Translations under genes and position numbers: made by a program | Notes under the pieces: generated by a model | Told to the model about the DNA's origin: nothing | The model's database searches: none | What the model saw: the letters and a program-made list of their open reading frames with translations, nothing else | In this document: positions 1-8,688 of the stretch, in pieces | Position numbering within the stretch: position 1 is the first letter of the stretch | How the letters are laid out: each line of letters begins with the position of its first letter | Assembly (NCBI GenBank): GCA_964249735.1 | Contig: CAXUDP010000008.1 | Span: 1-64,000, forward strand | Length of the DNA stretch: 64,000 nucleotides | Direction of reading: 5' to 3' | Source: Lichenicola sp964249735 | GTDB taxonomy: Bacteria; Pseudomonadota; Alphaproteobacteria; Acetobacterales; Acetobacteraceae

Positions 1-89
1 TGTGCCTGGCAACCGGGCGCCGGGGCCGAGCGGATCGCGAACCATTCCAAGCGACCGATGTTGACGGTCCGGTTCGAAGGGAGATCGAC

Positions 90-299
90 ATGGCTTCGCC
101 TCCGAAGAAGGGTGACAAGGTCAAGTGGGATGCGGCCCAGGGGCAGATCCAGGGCACGGTCGAGAAGGTCGTCACCGGCACCACCAAGGTCAAAGGCCAC
201 ACCGCTCGTGCGTCCAAGGAGGCGCCGCAGGTCGTGGTCAAGAGCGACAAGACCGGCAAGGCGGCGGTCCACAAGCCGGAAGAGCTCAAGAAGCGCTGA
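90..299 (+). CDS. DUF2945 (TUDOR-like) small basic protein
   Basis: A 69-residue lysine-rich protein. The motif KGDKVKWDAAQGQIQGTVEKV followed by a KGH/ASKEAPQ stretch and a K-rich C-terminus ending in HKPEELKKR matches the DUF2945 'hypervirulence-associated TUDOR domain' family, which is usually 65-75 residues. The molecular role is unknown; the family is small and soluble. A good ribosome binding site (GGAG, six bases upstream) supports the ATG. It converges on the SDR gene on the other strand. Family call is fairly sure, function is not. Confidence 0.8.
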   Translation: MASPPKKGDKVKWDAAQGQIQGTVEKVVTGTTKVKGHTARASKEAPQVVVKSDKTGKAAVHKPEELKKR

Positions 300-346
300 C
301 GGGCTGAACGGGAGGGCGCTTCCAGGCCCGTCGGACCAGGTTCCCG

Positions 347-1381
347 TCAGCGGGACGCCCGGCGGAGCGCCCCGCGCGCCACGCGCGCCATGATCATCGG
401 TCCTGCCACCAGGGGCGAGGTGGCCAGCATCTGCAGGCTGATGGCGCCGACCAGCACCAGGCTTGCGGCGACGATGTCGCCCTGGCGGCTGGTGTAGATG
501 TCGCGCCGGTCCTTCGCCTGCGCGTCGAAGCTGCCCCGCGCGGCCTGGCTGGTTCCGGGAGCGGGCTCGAACAGGTTGCCCTCGTTCGGCGGCACGGGCA
601 GGGCGCTGAGCTGCGACGAGTAGCCTTTGCGTGCCAGGAGCTGGTCGACCAGGGTCGGCGCGAGCCGCGCGGCGAGGATGGTCGGAGGCGTGGACGAGCC
701 GACGAATACGTCGCGCCGCTTGTGGGTCGCGGCGTAGACGATCGCGTCCGCCGCCACCTCCGGCTGATAGGGGCTGGGGGCGATGGGCTTCTGCCCGGTC
801 TTGTTCCGGGCCCAGTCGAACTGCGGCGTGTTGATCGCCGGCAGGTGCACCATGGTCAGGTGCAGCGGGCTCTTGTCGTGGATCAGCTCGGCGCGCAGCG
901 ACTCGGTGAAGCCGCGCAGCGCGAACTTGGCGCCGCAATAGGCGCCCTGGACCGGGATCGCCCGCCACGCCAGCACCGAACTGACCTGGACGATGGTCCC
1001 GCCCTGCATGTGCTTGAGCGCCGTCAGGGTGCCGTTGACGGCGCCGAGATAGGTCACCTCGGTGACGCGCTTCAGCTCGCCGGCATCCATCTTGCTGATC
1101 GGGCTGTAGACCGTCGCCATGGCGTTGTTGATCCACAGCGTGATCGGGCCCAGCGCCGTCTCGATCTCGGTCGCCGCCGCTTCCACCGCCTCGGGATCCG
1201 CCACGTCCGCGACGACGACGTGCACGCTGCCGCCCTTCTGTTCCAGTTCCAGCCGGGCCTGCTCCAGGCGTTCGGCACCGCGGGCGATGAGGCCGACCGC
1301 ATATCCGCGGTCCACCAGGACGCGAGCGGTCGCACGGCCGATCCCGGCACTTCCTCCGGTAATCACAGCAACCTGTTGCAT
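347..1381 (-). CDS. SDR family oxidoreductase
   Basis: 344 residues, a short-chain dehydrogenase/reductase with the classical signature: nucleotide-binding GGSAGIG at residues 9-15, NNA at 85-87, the catalytic Ser near 134, and YCGAK giving Tyr148/Lys152. The Rossmann domain fills the first 250 residues. The remaining ~90 residues are an extension seen in the longer 'SDR with C-terminal tail' group, with a hydrophobic stretch near the end (LVLVGAISLQMLATSPLVAG) that may contact membrane. The ATG at 1381 begins exactly at the expected MQQVAVITGG; the frame stays open upstream but lacks homology-like sequence. Substrate cannot be predicted. Confidence 0.88.
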   Translation of the reverse strand: MQQVAVITGGSAGIGRATARVLVDRGYAVGLIARGAERLEQARLELEQKGGSVHVVVADVADPEAVEAAATEIETALGPITLWINNAMATVYSPISKMDAGELKRVTEVTYLGAVNGTLTALKHMQGGTIVQVSSVLAWRAIPVQGAYCGAKFALRGFTESLRAELIHDKSPLHLTMVHLPAINTPQFDWARNKTGQKPIAPSPYQPEVAADAIVYAATHKRRDVFVGSSTPPTILAARLAPTLVDQLLARKGYSSQLSALPVPPNEGNLFEPAPGTSQAARGSFDAQAKDRRDIYTSRQGDIVAASLVLVGAISLQMLATSPLVAGPMIMARVARGALRRASR

Positions 1382-1652
1382 GCTTCCGTCGCCTTCCAGT
1401 CGTCTCGGGCTACGAGGCAGGCATCGGCGACACGTTGAAAAGACACGACTTGATTGCGCCGGGTCAATTTCCTGACATCTCGAGCCGCCGGCCCCCGCGC
1501 GGCTCCGGTGAGGGCCAGGTGACCGTTCCGCACGACCGCGCGGCGTGGCCCCGAAGACCCACGGCGCTGCCGGGCCCGGGCGGTGCAGGATCGCCCGCGA
1601 CGACCCGATCGACCCGCTTCCGGACCGGGATGTGCCGTGCCACCCTGGCGCG

Positions 1653-2543
1653 ATGCGCCGTGCCTTGTCCCTGTCCGCCCTCGCGCTGCCGTTCCTGCTC
1701 GGCGGGGCCGCGCCGCCCGTCCTGACGCCGAACCAGATCGTCGCAGCGGCACCGGACACCGCATGGCAGCAGGTGTCGCCGGACGACCTGCTGGTGATGA
1801 CGCTCGGAACCGGCCAGGTCGTGGTGATGCAGCTCGCCGCCGAGTTCGCGCCGGTCCACGTTGCCAACATCCGCGCCCTGGCCCGCGCCGGGTGGTGGAA
1901 CGGCACCAGCATCGTCCGGGTGCAGGACGACTACGTGGTGCAGTGGGCGCGCATGCCCGAGAAGCAGCCCCTGCCGCCCGGCATCGTCGCGCACCCGCCG
2001 GCGGAGTACGACCGCCCCGCCGCCGGCCTCGCCCTGCGCCCGCTTGGCTACCCGGACGCCTACGCGCCGCAGGCCGGCTTCGCCCTCGGCTGGCCGGTGG
2101 CGAGCGACGGCACCCGGACCTGGCTGACGCACTGCTACGGCATGGTCGGCGTCGGCCGCGACCTGCCGCCGGACACCGGGACGGGAGAGGAGCTGTACGC
2201 GGTGGACGGGCAGGCGCCCCGGCAGCTGGACCGGAACATCGCGCTGGTGGGGCGGGTGGTGGCGGGGATGGAGACCCTGTCGGCGCTGCCGCGGGGGACG
2301 GCGGCGCTCGGATTCTATGCCGACCCGTCGCAGCGCGTGCCGATCCGGTCGGTGCGCGTCGCCAGCGATCTTCCGGTGCAGGAAAGGCCGCATGTGGACG
2401 TGATGAGCCTCGACGCGCCGGCCTTCGCGGCATCGCTGGACGCTCGCGCGTCCCGTCGTGACCCGTTCTTCGTCAGGCCGTCCGGTGCCATCGACCTGTG
2501 CAACGCCCCGGTGCCGGTCCGGACGTCACCACCGACGCGCTGA
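1653..2543 (+). CDS. Secreted cyclophilin-type peptidyl-prolyl isomerase
   Basis: 296 residues. The N-terminus MRRALSLSALALPFLLGGA is a signal peptide, so the protein is probably periplasmic. The cyclophilin fold is indicated by VVMQLAAEFAPVHVANIRALAR followed by a degenerate catalytic segment, SIVRVQDDYVVQW, where canonical enzymes have F-x-R-x-x-x-x-F-x-x-Q. Later segments (HCYGMVGVGRD, ALVGRVVAGMETLSALP) fit the rest of the fold. Expected role is proline cis-trans isomerisation during envelope protein folding. The ATG at 1653 was chosen because it opens the signal peptide; the frame is open further upstream. The gene is divergent from the SDR gene across about 270 bp with no other recognisable content. 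Confidence 0.8.
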   Translation: MRRALSLSALALPFLLGGAAPPVLTPNQIVAAAPDTAWQQVSPDDLLVMTLGTGQVVVMQLAAEFAPVHVANIRALARAGWWNGTSIVRVQDDYVVQWARMPEKQPLPPGIVAHPPAEYDRPAAGLALRPLGYPDAYAPQAGFALGWPVASDGTRTWLTHCYGMVGVGRDLPPDTGTGEELYAVDGQAPRQLDRNIALVGRVVAGMETLSALPRGTAALGFYADPSQRVPIRSVRVASDLPVQERPHVDVMSLDAPAFAASLDARASRRDPFFVRPSGAIDLCNAPVPVRTSPPTR

Positions 2544-2718
2544 CCGGAAGCCTCGTATGCCCGCAGGGCCGGACCTGGCCGACGGTCAGGCCGAGGTGCC
2601 GCATCCTGCGTTTGCTTCGGGATGTCGCGGCGAGCCCGAGGAAGCCGGTCACGAACGACGCGGTGCCCGACCGGCAGGACGGTCGTCGACGCCCGCCGCG
2701 CCCGTGTGCGATCCGGCC

Positions 2719-3126
2719 TCAGCGAAGCCCTTCGTAGAGCTCCAGCGCGCTGCGCTCCACCCAGCACTCGGCCAGACGGTCGTCCCGGACCCGCCAGATC
2801 GCGATGCCCGAGAACTCGACCGGCCGGTCGTCGGCTGGCAGGCCGAACATTCCGCCGTTGCGTCCCCGGGTGACCCAGCGCGACACGACCCGATCCCCGG
2901 CGGCGTTCGTGATGATCTCGAGATGCTCGTTGGTCGCGTCACGAACCGTCTTCTGCATCGCGGCCACCCACGTCTTGAAGCCGGAGCGGCCCTCGACCAC
3001 CCGGCCGGCGGTGGTGATGCGGTAGTCCTCCGTCATCAGCTCGTCGATGGCGTCGAGATCGTGGGGAGGCACCCAGACGCGGCGGAAGAACTCCCGGGCC
3101 AGATGTTCTGCCTTCGGAACGGACAT
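2719..3126 (-). CDS. SnoaL-like (NTF2-fold) protein
   Basis: 135 residues, starting MSVPKAEHLAREFFRRVW. The layout (helix, DAIDELMTEDYRITT, GRSGFKTWVAAMQ, then a beta sheet with GGMFGLPADDRPVEFSGIAIWRV and AECWVERS) is that of ester-cyclase/SnoaL-like NTF2-fold proteins, typically 120-150 residues. Such proteins act as cyclases, isomerases or ligand carriers; no substrate can be deduced here. The internal ATG at 3126 is preferred over the longer open frame. It is the last of three minus-strand genes (DJ-1-like, SgcJ-like, this one) that may be cotranscribed. Confidence 0.75.
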   Translation of the reverse strand: MSVPKAEHLAREFFRRVWVPPHDLDAIDELMTEDYRITTAGRVVEGRSGFKTWVAAMQKTVRDATNEHLEIITNAAGDRVVSRWVTRGRNGGMFGLPADDRPVEFSGIAIWRVRDDRLAECWVERSALELYEGLR

Positions 3127-3170
3127 GCGGTCTCCCGTCGACACGATGCGGCCATCGTGATGGCCGGAGA

Positions 3171-3587
3171 CTACGCATCGGGCGACGGCGACGGCGCAAG
3201 CGTGATGTGGAACGACGTGATCTGCCATCGTCCATGCCCGCGAAGGAGAACCGCCGAGAACCTGGCCTCGTGCCGGCCCGCCAGGGGTCCTGTCGAAGCC
3301 TCCAGAACCGACCGGGCGTGGAGCAGGGCCGCGTCCGCACCAAGCAGCCGGACGGTCTCGAGGCTGATGCGGTTCCGGCTGCCGGCATAGATCGTCGAGA
3401 AGATGCCGGAATGGCTGGCGGCGATCGCTTCCCGGCCCCGGAGGCGGTCCGCCCGGATGGTGACGAAGTCGGCGTCTTCCGCCATCGGCGCCCCGAACGC
3501 CACCCCGTCCCCGGCGTTCCAGGCGGCCTCCAGCTCACGCAGGACATCGACGAACGCAGCGTGGTCCGCTTCCGGCATGTTCGTCAT
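3171..3587 (-). CDS. SgcJ/EcaC-type NTF2-fold protein (DUF4440-like)
   Basis: 138 residues. The N-terminal helix ELEAAWNAGDGVAFGAPMAEDADFVTIRADRLRGREAI is typical of SgcJ/EcaC-family and DUF4440 proteins, and the C-terminal sheet RFSAVLLRGHGRWQITSFHITLAP fits as well. Members are small cytoplasmic NTF2-fold proteins of unclear activity, sometimes in secondary metabolism. It lies 44 bp upstream of another NTF2-fold gene and 52 bp downstream of a DJ-1 family gene, all on the minus strand. Two adjacent members of one fold may be an ancient duplication, but they are not closely similar. Confidence 0.75.
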   Translation of the reverse strand: MTNMPEADHAAFVDVLRELEAAWNAGDGVAFGAPMAEDADFVTIRADRLRGREAIAASHSGIFSTIYAGSRNRISLETVRLLGADAALLHARSVLEASTGPLAGRHEARFSAVLLRGHGRWQITSFHITLAPSPSPDA

Positions 3588-3639
3588 GGCAGGCTCTCCA
3601 TCAGTCGAAGTGCCTCGTCCGCAGGGTTGTCCGGCGGTC

Positions 3640-4359
3640 TCAACCGGCCACCGGCTCGCGCCGCCGTCCCCGGGCGATCGCGACCGCCTCGGCGCTCATG
3701 TCGCCCATCATCGCCAGCGCGATGGCGGTCAGCTCTGGACCGGCCGCATCGGGGGTGCCGGTCCGGAACGGCGGCTCCGGATCGTATTCCAGCGCGAGCT
3801 GGATGACCTTCGCCGTCTGCTCGGAGCACAGCTCGGCCAGCAGCGTCAGGCCGAAGTCGATCCCGGCGGTGACGCCGCCGCCGGTGAACCGGTTCCGGTC
3901 GACGACCACGCGCCGACGCGTGGCCGTGGCACCCACCGCGTCCAGCGCGTCGAAGCAGGCCCAGTGGGTCGTGGCGCGGTAGCCGTCGAGCAGACCGGCC
4001 ATGCCGAGCAGCAGCGAGCCCCAGCAGACCGCGGTGACGTAGCGCGCCGAGGCCCCGACGCTGGCGAGGAAGTCGACGATCGCGGCGTCCTTCATGGCCG
4101 CGATGGTGCCGAACCCGCCGGGCACGAACAGCACGTCGAGGTCGCGCGGGCAGTCGGCGAAGGTCGTGGTCGGGTTGAGCGACACGCCGGTGTCGGCGGC
4201 GACCGGCTCGAGCGTCTTCCACAGCAGCAGGGTCCGTCCGTGCAGGCCGAGCGCCGCCTGTGGACCGGCGAGGTCGAGCAGCGTGAAACCCGGGTAGAGC
4301 AGCATGCCGACGGTGAACGGCCTGGTGCCCGGCGAGAGCATCGGGCCTGGATCGGTCAT
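3640..4359 (-). CDS. DJ-1/PfpI family protein, isonitrile-hydratase-like
   Basis: 239 residues with the class I glutamine-amidotransferase-like fold. FTVGMLLYPGFTLLDLAGPQ at the N-terminus, LDVLFVPGGFGT and the nucleophile elbow VTAVCWGSLLLGMAGLLDG (Cys near residue 120) match the ThiJ/PfpI branch that includes isonitrile hydratase. VVVDRNRFTGGGVTAGIDFGL is the usual C-terminal signature. The frame starts at ATG 4359. It is divergent from a GlxA-type regulator that carries a related DJ-1-like sensor domain, an arrangement that suggests, without proving, regulation by that neighbour. Confidence 0.82.
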   Translation of the reverse strand: MTDPGPMLSPGTRPFTVGMLLYPGFTLLDLAGPQAALGLHGRTLLLWKTLEPVAADTGVSLNPTTTFADCPRDLDVLFVPGGFGTIAAMKDAAIVDFLASVGASARYVTAVCWGSLLLGMAGLLDGYRATTHWACFDALDAVGATATRRRVVVDRNRFTGGGVTAGIDFGLTLLAELCSEQTAKVIQLALEYDPEPPFRTGTPDAAGPELTAIALAMMGDMSAEAVAIARGRRREPVAG

Positions 4360-4516
4360 CGAGGTGCTTCCGGCTGGTGCGCCCCGCTTCTAGGGCCGCC
4401 GTTAGGCCAGGGTGAGTGGCAGGAATGCCAATGAGCGCTTCTTTGCTGCCAAACCTTGGGCTGCTATGGAGCGGGTGCTGGGCGACCGCGCGGCATACTT
4501 CCCGCGGGAGCGCACG

Positions 4517-5551
4517 GTGCACGACATCGCCATCCTCGCCCTGGACGGCGTCGTGTTGTTCGACCTCGGCATCGCCTGCGAGGTGTTCGGGCACGTCCGG
4601 CTGGCCGGGGGAGAGCCGGCCTACCGCGTCCGCGTATGCGGCGAGGGCAGGCGGGTGCGGACCAGGGCGTTCGACCTCGACGTGCCTCACGGTCTCGACC
4701 GCGTCGCGGCGGCCGACACGGTTGTCGTCCCGGGCGTGGAAAATCTTGGCGCGGCGATCGCGGAGCCGGTGCTGGAGGCGGTCCGGGCGGCGTGGAGGAA
4801 CGGGGCGCGCCTCGCCTCCATCTGCACGGGCGCGTTCGTGCTGGCCGAGACGGGCCTGCTCGACGACCGTCGCGCGACGACGCACTGGCTGGCCACGGAC
4901 GAGTTCAGGCGGCGCTTCCCGAGGGTGGCGCTCGACCCGCAGGTGCTGTTCGTCGACGGGGGGCGCATCGTCACGTCGGCCGGCGCGCTGGCGGGCATGG
5001 ACATGTGCCTCCACCTCGTCGGCCGCGATCACGGCCAGGCGGTGGCCGCGCACGCCGCGCGGCTGGCCGTGGCGCCGCTGCACCGCGACGGCGGGCAGGC
5101 GCAGTTCATCCGCCACGACCTGCCGCGGGCCGGCGACAGCCTGGCGCCGCTGCTCGACTGGATGCTGGCGCACCTCGACCGGCCGCTCGTCGTGGACGCG
5201 CTCGCATCGCGGGCGAACACCAGCCCGCGCACCTTCGCGCGGCGCTTCCGGCAGCAGACCGGCACCACGCCGCTGCAGTGGCTTCTGACGGCGCGCATCC
5301 GCCGCGCGCAGGAGATGCTGGAAACGGGCAGCCAAACGATCGATGCCGTCGCGGCGGCCGTCGGCTTCGAGGCGCCGGTGAGCTTCCGCGCCCGCTTCCA
5401 GCAGGTCGTCGGGATCAGCCCGCAGGCCTACCGGCGCCGGTTCCACGATGCGGATGCCCGGACGGTCCGGACCTCGCGACGCCGGCATAGACGATCGACG
5501 GCGTCCGGCCGTCGCGAAGGGGTAGATGGCCGGCGCCCACGGGATCCGTGA
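4517..5551 (+). CDS. GlxA family AraC-type transcriptional regulator
   Basis: About 344 residues. The N-terminal DJ-1/PfpI-like domain starts VHDIAILALDGVVLFDLGIACEVF and contains the elbow LASICTGAFVLAETGLLDDRRATTHW. The C-terminal AraC domain has two helix-turn-helices: RPLVVDALASRANTSPRTFARRFRQQTG and QTIDAVAAAVGFEAPVSFRARFQ. Cytoplasmic DNA-binding regulator; the ligand is unknown. GTG 4517 was chosen because GGGAG lies six bases upstream and the family begins here; the frame is also open back to GTG 4412 and contains ATG 4466. The last ~35 residues are a poorly conserved arginine-rich tail. Confidence 0.85.
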   Translation: MHDIAILALDGVVLFDLGIACEVFGHVRLAGGEPAYRVRVCGEGRRVRTRAFDLDVPHGLDRVAAADTVVVPGVENLGAAIAEPVLEAVRAAWRNGARLASICTGAFVLAETGLLDDRRATTHWLATDEFRRRFPRVALDPQVLFVDGGRIVTSAGALAGMDMCLHLVGRDHGQAVAAHAARLAVAPLHRDGGQAQFIRHDLPRAGDSLAPLLDWMLAHLDRPLVVDALASRANTSPRTFARRFRQQTGTTPLQWLLTARIRRAQEMLETGSQTIDAVAAAVGFEAPVSFRARFQQVVGISPQAYRRRFHDADARTVRTSRRRHRRSTASGRREGVDGRRPRDP

Positions 5552-5629
5552 CGACCAGGGCCGGTGCCGAGCTCCGCCTGGCGACCAGTTGCGGAAGCGG
5601 GCCTGGCATCTCCCTGCACATCCCGGCAC

Positions 5630-6160
5630 ATGGACGACATGGATGGCAGCATACACCTCGTCCTGGGCGGCGCCCGCTCCGGCAAGAGCCGGCAGGCCGA
5701 GCAGATCGTGACCGGGTTTCCCGCGCCGTTCCGCTACCTCGCCACCGGGCAGGTCCTGGACAACGAGATGCGGGAGCGGGTCGCGGTGCATCGACAGCGC
5801 CGGGACGAGCGGTGGCAGACGGTCGAGGTCCCGGTGCGGCTCGCCGACGCCCTCGACGAGGCGGGCGACCGTCCGGTGCTTGTCGACTGCCTCACGCTCT
5901 GGCTCACCAACCTGCTCCTGGGGGAGCATGATGTCGGGCAGGCGGTATCGGGGCTGATGGACGCGCTGGCGCGTCGTCGTGCGCCGACGGTGCTGGTGGG
6001 GAGCGAGGTGGGGATGGGGATCGTGCCGGAGAACGCGCTGGCGCGGCGGTTCCGCGACGAGGCCGGGCTGCTGCACCAGAGGATCGCCACGGTGGCGGAC
6101 CGGGTGGTGCTGGTGGTCGCGGGGTTGCCGCTGGTGATCAAGGCCAAAGCGGAACCATGA
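5630..6160 (+). CDS. cobP: Adenosylcobinamide kinase/adenosylcobinamide-phosphate guanylyltransferase
   Basis: 176 residues. The Walker A motif GGARSGKS near residue 15, FRYLATGQVLDNEMRERVAVHRQRR (with the His that accepts GMP), LVDCLTLWLTNLL and SEVGMGIVPENALARRFRDEAG are the full CobP/CobU signature. The enzyme phosphorylates adenosylcobinamide and attaches GMP to give GDP-cobinamide. Start ATG 5630; ATG 5639 (MDGSIHL) is equally possible. The stop codon overlaps the next gene's ATG by four bases, so cobP-cobO are translationally coupled. Confidence 0.93.
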   Translation: MDDMDGSIHLVLGGARSGKSRQAEQIVTGFPAPFRYLATGQVLDNEMRERVAVHRQRRDERWQTVEVPVRLADALDEAGDRPVLVDCLTLWLTNLLLGEHDVGQAVSGLMDALARRRAPTVLVGSEVGMGIVPENALARRFRDEAGLLHQRIATVADRVVLVVAGLPLVIKAKAEP

Positions 6161-6765
6161 GCGAGAGCACCGATCCCGACCGCCATCGCATGAAGATGGA
6201 GCGGCGCAAGGCGGTGCAGGACCAGGAGGTCGCTTCCAAATCGGTCGAGAAGGGGCTGCTGATCGTCCACACCGGGGCCGGCAAGGGCAAGTCCACCGCC
6301 GCGTTCGGGCTGCTGCTGCGCGCTGTCGGGCGCGGCCGGCGCACCGCCGTGGTGCAGTTCATCAAGGGCGCCTGGAGCACCGGGGAGCGCATCGTGCTGG
6401 AAGGCTTCGGGCCGTTGGTGGAATGGCACACCATGGGCGAGGGCTTCACCTGGGAAACGCAGGATCGTGCCCGCGATGTCGCTGCCTGCCGCCGCGCCTG
6501 GGACGTCACGCTGGGGCTGCTGGCGCGCCCCGACCTGTCGCTCCTGGTGCTGGACGAGCTAAACATCGCGCTCCGCTACGACTACCTTCCGCTCGACGAG
6601 GTGCTGGCGGCGTTCGCCGCGCGGCCGCCCATGCTGCACGTCGTGGTGACCGGGCGGAACGCGAAGCCGGCGCTGATCGAGGCGGCGGACCTCGTCACCG
6701 AGATGACCCTGGTGAAGCACCACTTCGCCGCGGGTGTGAAGGCGCAGGAAGGGATCGAGTTCTGA
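6157..6765 (+). CDS. cobO: Cob(I)yrinic acid a,c-diamide adenosyltransferase
   Basis: 202 residues, the usual CobO/BtuR length. P-loop TGAGKGKSTAAFG follows a basic N-terminal helix; VVQFIKGAWSTGE, VEWHTMGEGFTWETQD, LLVLDELNIALRYDYL and VVTGRNAKPALIEAADLVTEM are family hallmarks. It transfers the adenosyl group of ATP to the Co(I) corrinoid in the aerobic and salvage cobalamin routes. The ATG overlaps the cobP stop (ATGA), and cobQ begins five bases after the cobO stop, so the three genes form one operon. Confidence 0.95.
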   Translation: MSESTDPDRHRMKMERRKAVQDQEVASKSVEKGLLIVHTGAGKGKSTAAFGLLLRAVGRGRRTAVVQFIKGAWSTGERIVLEGFGPLVEWHTMGEGFTWETQDRARDVAACRRAWDVTLGLLARPDLSLLVLDELNIALRYDYLPLDEVLAAFAARPPMLHVVVTGRNAKPALIEAADLVTEMTLVKHHFAAGVKAQEGIEF

Positions 6766-6770
6766 CCGGA

Positions 6771-8258
6771 GTGCCGCCGTCCGGCCCGCGACCCGCCTTG
6801 GCGCTGATGCTCCAGGGCACCGGCTCCTCGGTGGGCAAGTCGGTGCTGGTGGCTGGGCTGGCGCGGGCGCTGACGCGGCGCGGGATGCGGGTCAGGCCGT
6901 TCAAGCCGCAGAACATGTCGAACAACGCGGCCGTCACGCCGGACGGCGGCGAGATCGGGCGGGCCCAGGCGCTGCAGGCCAGGGCCTGCGGCGTGGCGCC
7001 GTCGGTGCACATGAACCCGGTGCTGCTGAAGCCGCAAGACGAGACCGGGTCGCAGATCGTGGTGCAGGGGCGGGTGGTCGGCACGGCCCGGGCGCGGGAG
7101 TACCAGGCGATCAAGCCCGGGCTGATGCCGTCCGTGCTCGACAGCTTCGCGCGGATGCAGGCGGAGGCAGACATCGTGCTGGTCGAGGGCGCAGGGTCCG
7201 CGTCGGAGATCAACCTGCGCCTGAACGACATCGCCAACATGGGCTTCGCCGCCGCGACCGGAACCCCGGTGGTGCTGGTCGGCGACATCGACCGCGGCGG
7301 CGTGATCGCGAGCCTGGTCGGCACCCACACTGTGCTGCCGCCGGACGATCGGGCGCGGATCCGGGGCTTCATCGTCAACCGGATGCGCGGCGACTTGTCG
7401 CTGTTCGCGGACGGGATGACTGCCATCGCCAGCCACACCGGCTGGGCGCCGATCGGGCTGGTGCCGCATCTCGACGCGTTGCGCGCCCTGCCGGCGGAGG
7501 ATGCGTCGGAGCTCGATGCGCTGTCGCGGCAGCCGCGGACCGGCGGCAGGATACGCATCGCGGTGCCGCTGCTGCCGATGATCAGCAACTTCGACGACCT
7601 TGATCCGCTGCTGGCCGAGCCGGAGGTGGAGTGCGTGCTGGTGCGGTCGGGTCGGCCGCTTCCCGTCGGCTGCGACCTGGTGATCCTTCCCGGTTCCAAG
7701 GCGACGATCGCGGATCTCGCCAGCCTGCGCCGCGAGGGCTGGGACATCGACCTCCAGGCGCATCGCCGGCAGGGCGGCCGGGTGCTGGGCTTGTGCGGCG
7801 GCTACCAGATGCTGGGCGGGCGGATCGCCGATCCGGACGGGGTCGAGGGATCGCCGGGCGAGGTGCCGGGGCTCGGTCTGCTGTCGGTCGAGACCGTGCT
7901 GGGCGGAAACAAGCGCCTCACCGCGTCCGATGGAACGCTGTGTCCGGAGGGCATGCCGTGCAGCGGCTATGAGATGCATCTCGGCCGCACGCGCGGGCCG
8001 GACCGGGAGCGCCCGTTCCTGCGGCGCGCCGACGGCAGCGGGGAAGGGGCGGTGTCGGCGGATGGCCGCGTCGGCGGCACCTACCTGCACGGCCTGTTCT
8101 GCGGTGACGCCGCGCGGGCCGCGCTGCTGCGGCGGATCGGCCTGGACCCCGAGCCGCGGGATCACGAGGCGGGTGTCGAGGCGGCGCTGGACGCGCTGGC
8201 GCGGCACCTGGAGGCGAATCTGGATGTCGACCGGCTGCTCGACCTGGCACGTCGATAG
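6771..8258 (+). CDS. cobQ: Cobyric acid synthase
   Basis: 495 residues. The N-terminal dethiobiotin-synthetase-like ATPase domain carries MLQGTGSSVGKSVLVAGL, PFKPQNMSNNAAVTPDGGE, VEGAGSASEINL and LVGDIDRGGVIASLVG. The C-terminal class I glutamine amidotransferase domain carries GLCGGYQMLGG (nucleophile Cys) and GTYLHGLF. It amidates four side chains of adenosylcobyrinic acid a,c-diamide. Start GTG 6771, five bases after the cobO stop, gives the normal length; ATG 6807 would remove 12 residues just before the P-loop and has no better ribosome binding site. Other cob genes are not in this window. Confidence 0.93.
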   Translation: MPPSGPRPALALMLQGTGSSVGKSVLVAGLARALTRRGMRVRPFKPQNMSNNAAVTPDGGEIGRAQALQARACGVAPSVHMNPVLLKPQDETGSQIVVQGRVVGTARAREYQAIKPGLMPSVLDSFARMQAEADIVLVEGAGSASEINLRLNDIANMGFAAATGTPVVLVGDIDRGGVIASLVGTHTVLPPDDRARIRGFIVNRMRGDLSLFADGMTAIASHTGWAPIGLVPHLDALRALPAEDASELDALSRQPRTGGRIRIAVPLLPMISNFDDLDPLLAEPEVECVLVRSGRPLPVGCDLVILPGSKATIADLASLRREGWDIDLQAHRRQGGRVLGLCGGYQMLGGRIADPDGVEGSPGEVPGLGLLSVETVLGGNKRLTASDGTLCPEGMPCSGYEMHLGRTRGPDRERPFLRRADGSGEGAVSADGRVGGTYLHGLFCGDAARAALLRRIGLDPEPRDHEAGVEAALDALARHLEANLDVDRLLDLARR

Positions 8259-8285
8259 GCGGCGCGAGGCGAGGCTGAGGCGGCG

Positions 8286-8495
8286 CTACTCCAGGCCGTG
8301 ATCGTGCAGGTACTGGTGCCAGGGGCTGCGGTCCTGCGAGTCCGAGGCGCAGGACGCGACGGCGAGGCCGACGCACACCAGGCCCAGGCTGGCGAGAAGC
8401 GGCCACCGCCTGCGTCCCGCAGCGTTGCCGCGCTGTGCCGCCGGCAACCCTGCGGCGTTGTGGTTCCTGACGCGCACTGGTTCGGAGCCATCCAT
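8286..8495 (-). CDS. Possible small membrane protein or lipoprotein
   Basis: 69 residues if started at ATG 8495 (72 from GTG 8504). A basic N-terminal third is followed by one hydrophobic segment, WPLLASLGLVCVGLAVAS, ending in a cysteine (VASC) that resembles a lipobox. The hydrophobic segment sits unusually far in, near residue 34. The C-terminus is SPWHQYLHDHGLE. No family recognised. Its start codon overlaps that of a divergent small ORF on the plus strand, which leaves no room for a promoter, so at least one of the two may not be genuine. Confidence 0.35.
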   Translation of the reverse strand: MDGSEPVRVRNHNAAGLPAAQRGNAAGRRRWPLLASLGLVCVGLAVASCASDSQDRSPWHQYLHDHGLE

Positions 8496-8673
8496 GACGA
8501 TCACCTATCTCATCCTGGCGTTCACCCTGCTGGTCGTCGTGGTCGGCCTGGTCGGGATGCTGGCGACCGTTCGCGACACGCTGCGCCGACGCGGCGACCG
8601 GGATCCCAGCGTAATCGCCGATTCCGGGGAGGAGTTCGAAGCCGATGTCGGCAAGCCGCCGCCGGGTCCGTGA
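8494..8673 (+). CDS. Small single-pass membrane protein, unknown
   Basis: 59 residues. The N-terminus MTITYLILAFTLLVVVVGLVGML is one transmembrane helix, followed by an arginine-rich segment (TVRDTLRRRGDRD) and an acidic tail. GGAG lies six bases before ATG 8494, a good ribosome binding site. No family recognised. The ATG shares bases with the ATG of the minus-strand ORF ending at 8286. Confidence 0.5.
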   Translation: MTITYLILAFTLLVVVVGLVGMLATVRDTLRRRGDRDPSVIADSGEEFEADVGKPPPGP

Positions 8674-8688
8674 GCCTGCCCGGGACGG

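Noticed and set aside
5560..5640. Segments on the minus strand upstream of cobP resembling cobalamin riboswitch boxes (CCGCAACTGGT, GCCAGG...GGCACC).
   Set aside because: They are on the strand opposite to the cob genes, the boxes are incomplete and wrongly spaced, and no minus-strand gene follows. They partly overlap cobP coding sequence.
3584..6076. An 830-residue minus-strand frame running opposite glxA and cobP.
   Set aside because: Low-complexity Arg/Pro/His translation; the plus-strand genes have clear families, so this is a GC-driven shadow.
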